Assembly: GCA_022798035.1 (NCBI GenBank)
Contig: JAAWLS010000145.1
Location: forward strand, 1 to 6,442
DNA: 6,442 bases
Source: Lachnospiraceae bacterium
GTDB taxonomy: Bacteria > Bacillota > Clostridia > Lachnospirales > Lachnospiraceae
Reading direction: 5' to 3'
In this document: piece by piece, positions 5,854-6,442 of the stretch
Layout of the letters: every line of letters begins with the position of its first letter
Numbering within the stretch: the first letter of the stretch is position 1
Notes under the pieces: model-generated
The model's input: only the letters and a program-made list of their open reading frames with translations
The model's database searches: none
Told to the model about the DNA's origin: nothing
Program-made: the position numbers and the translations under genes

Positions 5854-6442
5854 ATGATTCAATCATTAGCAATATCAGATAATGCCAAATCAACTTCGCC
5901 GTATCCTCTGAAAGGAGATTTGCTTCAATGTATTGACCATGCCAAAAGAATTGGCTATGACGGAGTGGAACTTCATCTCGGAGACGCCAAGTACTATGAT
6001 TGGCATGAGGTTGCAGACTATGCGGCCAGAATGGATATGAAAATCACCTCCATCAGTACAGGAAGCGCTTATTCCTTGGATGGGCATTATATGACGAATC
6101 CAGATGCAGAAGCCCGCAGGACGGCCCAGCAGGTTTTGATAGATTTTTTGGAAGTGGGAAAAATTCTCGGCGGCGCTTCCGTGGGATTTGGAATCATGAA
6201 AGGGCCTATGCCAAAAGGCGGAAGAGCGGCCCAGTATACAGAGATTTTATTTGAATCTTTGAAACCTGTAGTGGAGGCGGCAGAAAAAGTAGGAACGGAT
6301 ATCGTAGTGGAAGCCATTAACCGTTTCCAGTCAGACTATTTATGTACAGCTGAAGATACATTGGATTTTGTCAACCGTTTTCAAAGTGACAGGGTGAAAA
6401 TACATCTGGACACTTTCCATATAAATATTGAAGATAAAGACA
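5854..6442 (+). CDS. Sugar epimerase/isomerase, D-tagatose 3-epimerase-like TIM barrel, 3'-truncated by window edge
   Basis: The first 196 codons of a protein of the xylose isomerase-like TIM-barrel superfamily; the gene runs off the right edge without a stop. Features matching the D-tagatose/D-allulose 3-epimerase group are GYDGVELH (34-41), EAINRF (153-158) with predicted metal ligand Glu153, and HLDTFHINIE (184-193) with predicted metal ligand Asp186 and nearby His189. The remaining expected ligands (a His and a Glu about 25 and 60 residues further on) would lie beyond the window. Members of the family use Mn2+ or Co2+ to epimerise free ketoses at C3, or to isomerise related small sugars such as hydroxypyruvate or erythrulose phosphates. 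Which of these applies here cannot be told. Ribosome binding site AAGAGGAG (5838-5845), 8 bases before the ATG, overlaps the stop codon of kinase 2. The 14-base gap indicates a shared operon. It could instead be a sugar-phosphate isomerase/epimerase of the same fold. Confidence 0.88.
   Translation, partial: MIQSLAISDNAKSTSPYPLKGDLLQCIDHAKRIGYDGVELHLGDAKYYDWHEVADYAARMDMKITSISTGSAYSLDGHYMTNPDAEARRTAQQVLIDFLEVGKILGGASVGFGIMKGPMPKGGRAAQYTEILFESLKPVVEAAEKVGTDIVVEAINRFQSDYLCTAEDTLDFVNRFQSDRVKIHLDTFHINIEDKD

Overview
The window looks like chromosomal DNA of a low-to-mid GC anaerobic Firmicute, most likely a gut Lachnospiraceae relative. This rests on impression only: strong AAGGAG-type ribosome binding sites before nearly every gene, moderate GC, compact single-strand layout, and the style of the proteins. 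No marker gene fixes the taxon.

All six supported genes lie on the + strand. Region 1 (1-1374) holds two tandem HAD-superfamily (Cof/IIB-type) phosphatase genes: the 3' part of one cut by the left edge, and a complete one. They are separated by 59 bases containing a strong hairpin. Region 2 (1375-1511) is a 137-base gap with a perfect TATAAT box and nested inverted repeats ahead of the first FGGY sugar kinase (1512-3062). Region 3 (3063-3436) is a 374-base non-coding stretch with a perfect 10-bp hairpin, then a plausible sigma-A promoter overlapped by a 25-bp imperfect dyad that looks like an operator. Region 4 (3437-6442) appears to be one transcription unit: a classical short-chain dehydrogenase (SDR), a second and quite different FGGY kinase, and, 14 bases after its stop, a D-tagatose 3-epimerase-family TIM-barrel epimerase/isomerase cut by the right edge.

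The likely theme is catabolism of a rare sugar or polyol. A consistent but unproven scheme is that the SDR oxidises a polyol (or reduces a ketose), the epimerase rearranges the free ketose (typically at C3), and FGGY kinases phosphorylate the ketose(s) for entry into central metabolism. The HAD enzymes could remove phosphate from excess or wrong sugar phosphates. The unusual points are two non-identical FGGY kinases in one locus, both with substrate-side motifs unlike textbook xylulokinase, and an SDR predicted to prefer NAD. No transporter or regulator lies inside the window, so the substrate cannot be named. No tRNA, rRNA, mobile element or CRISPR array was seen.
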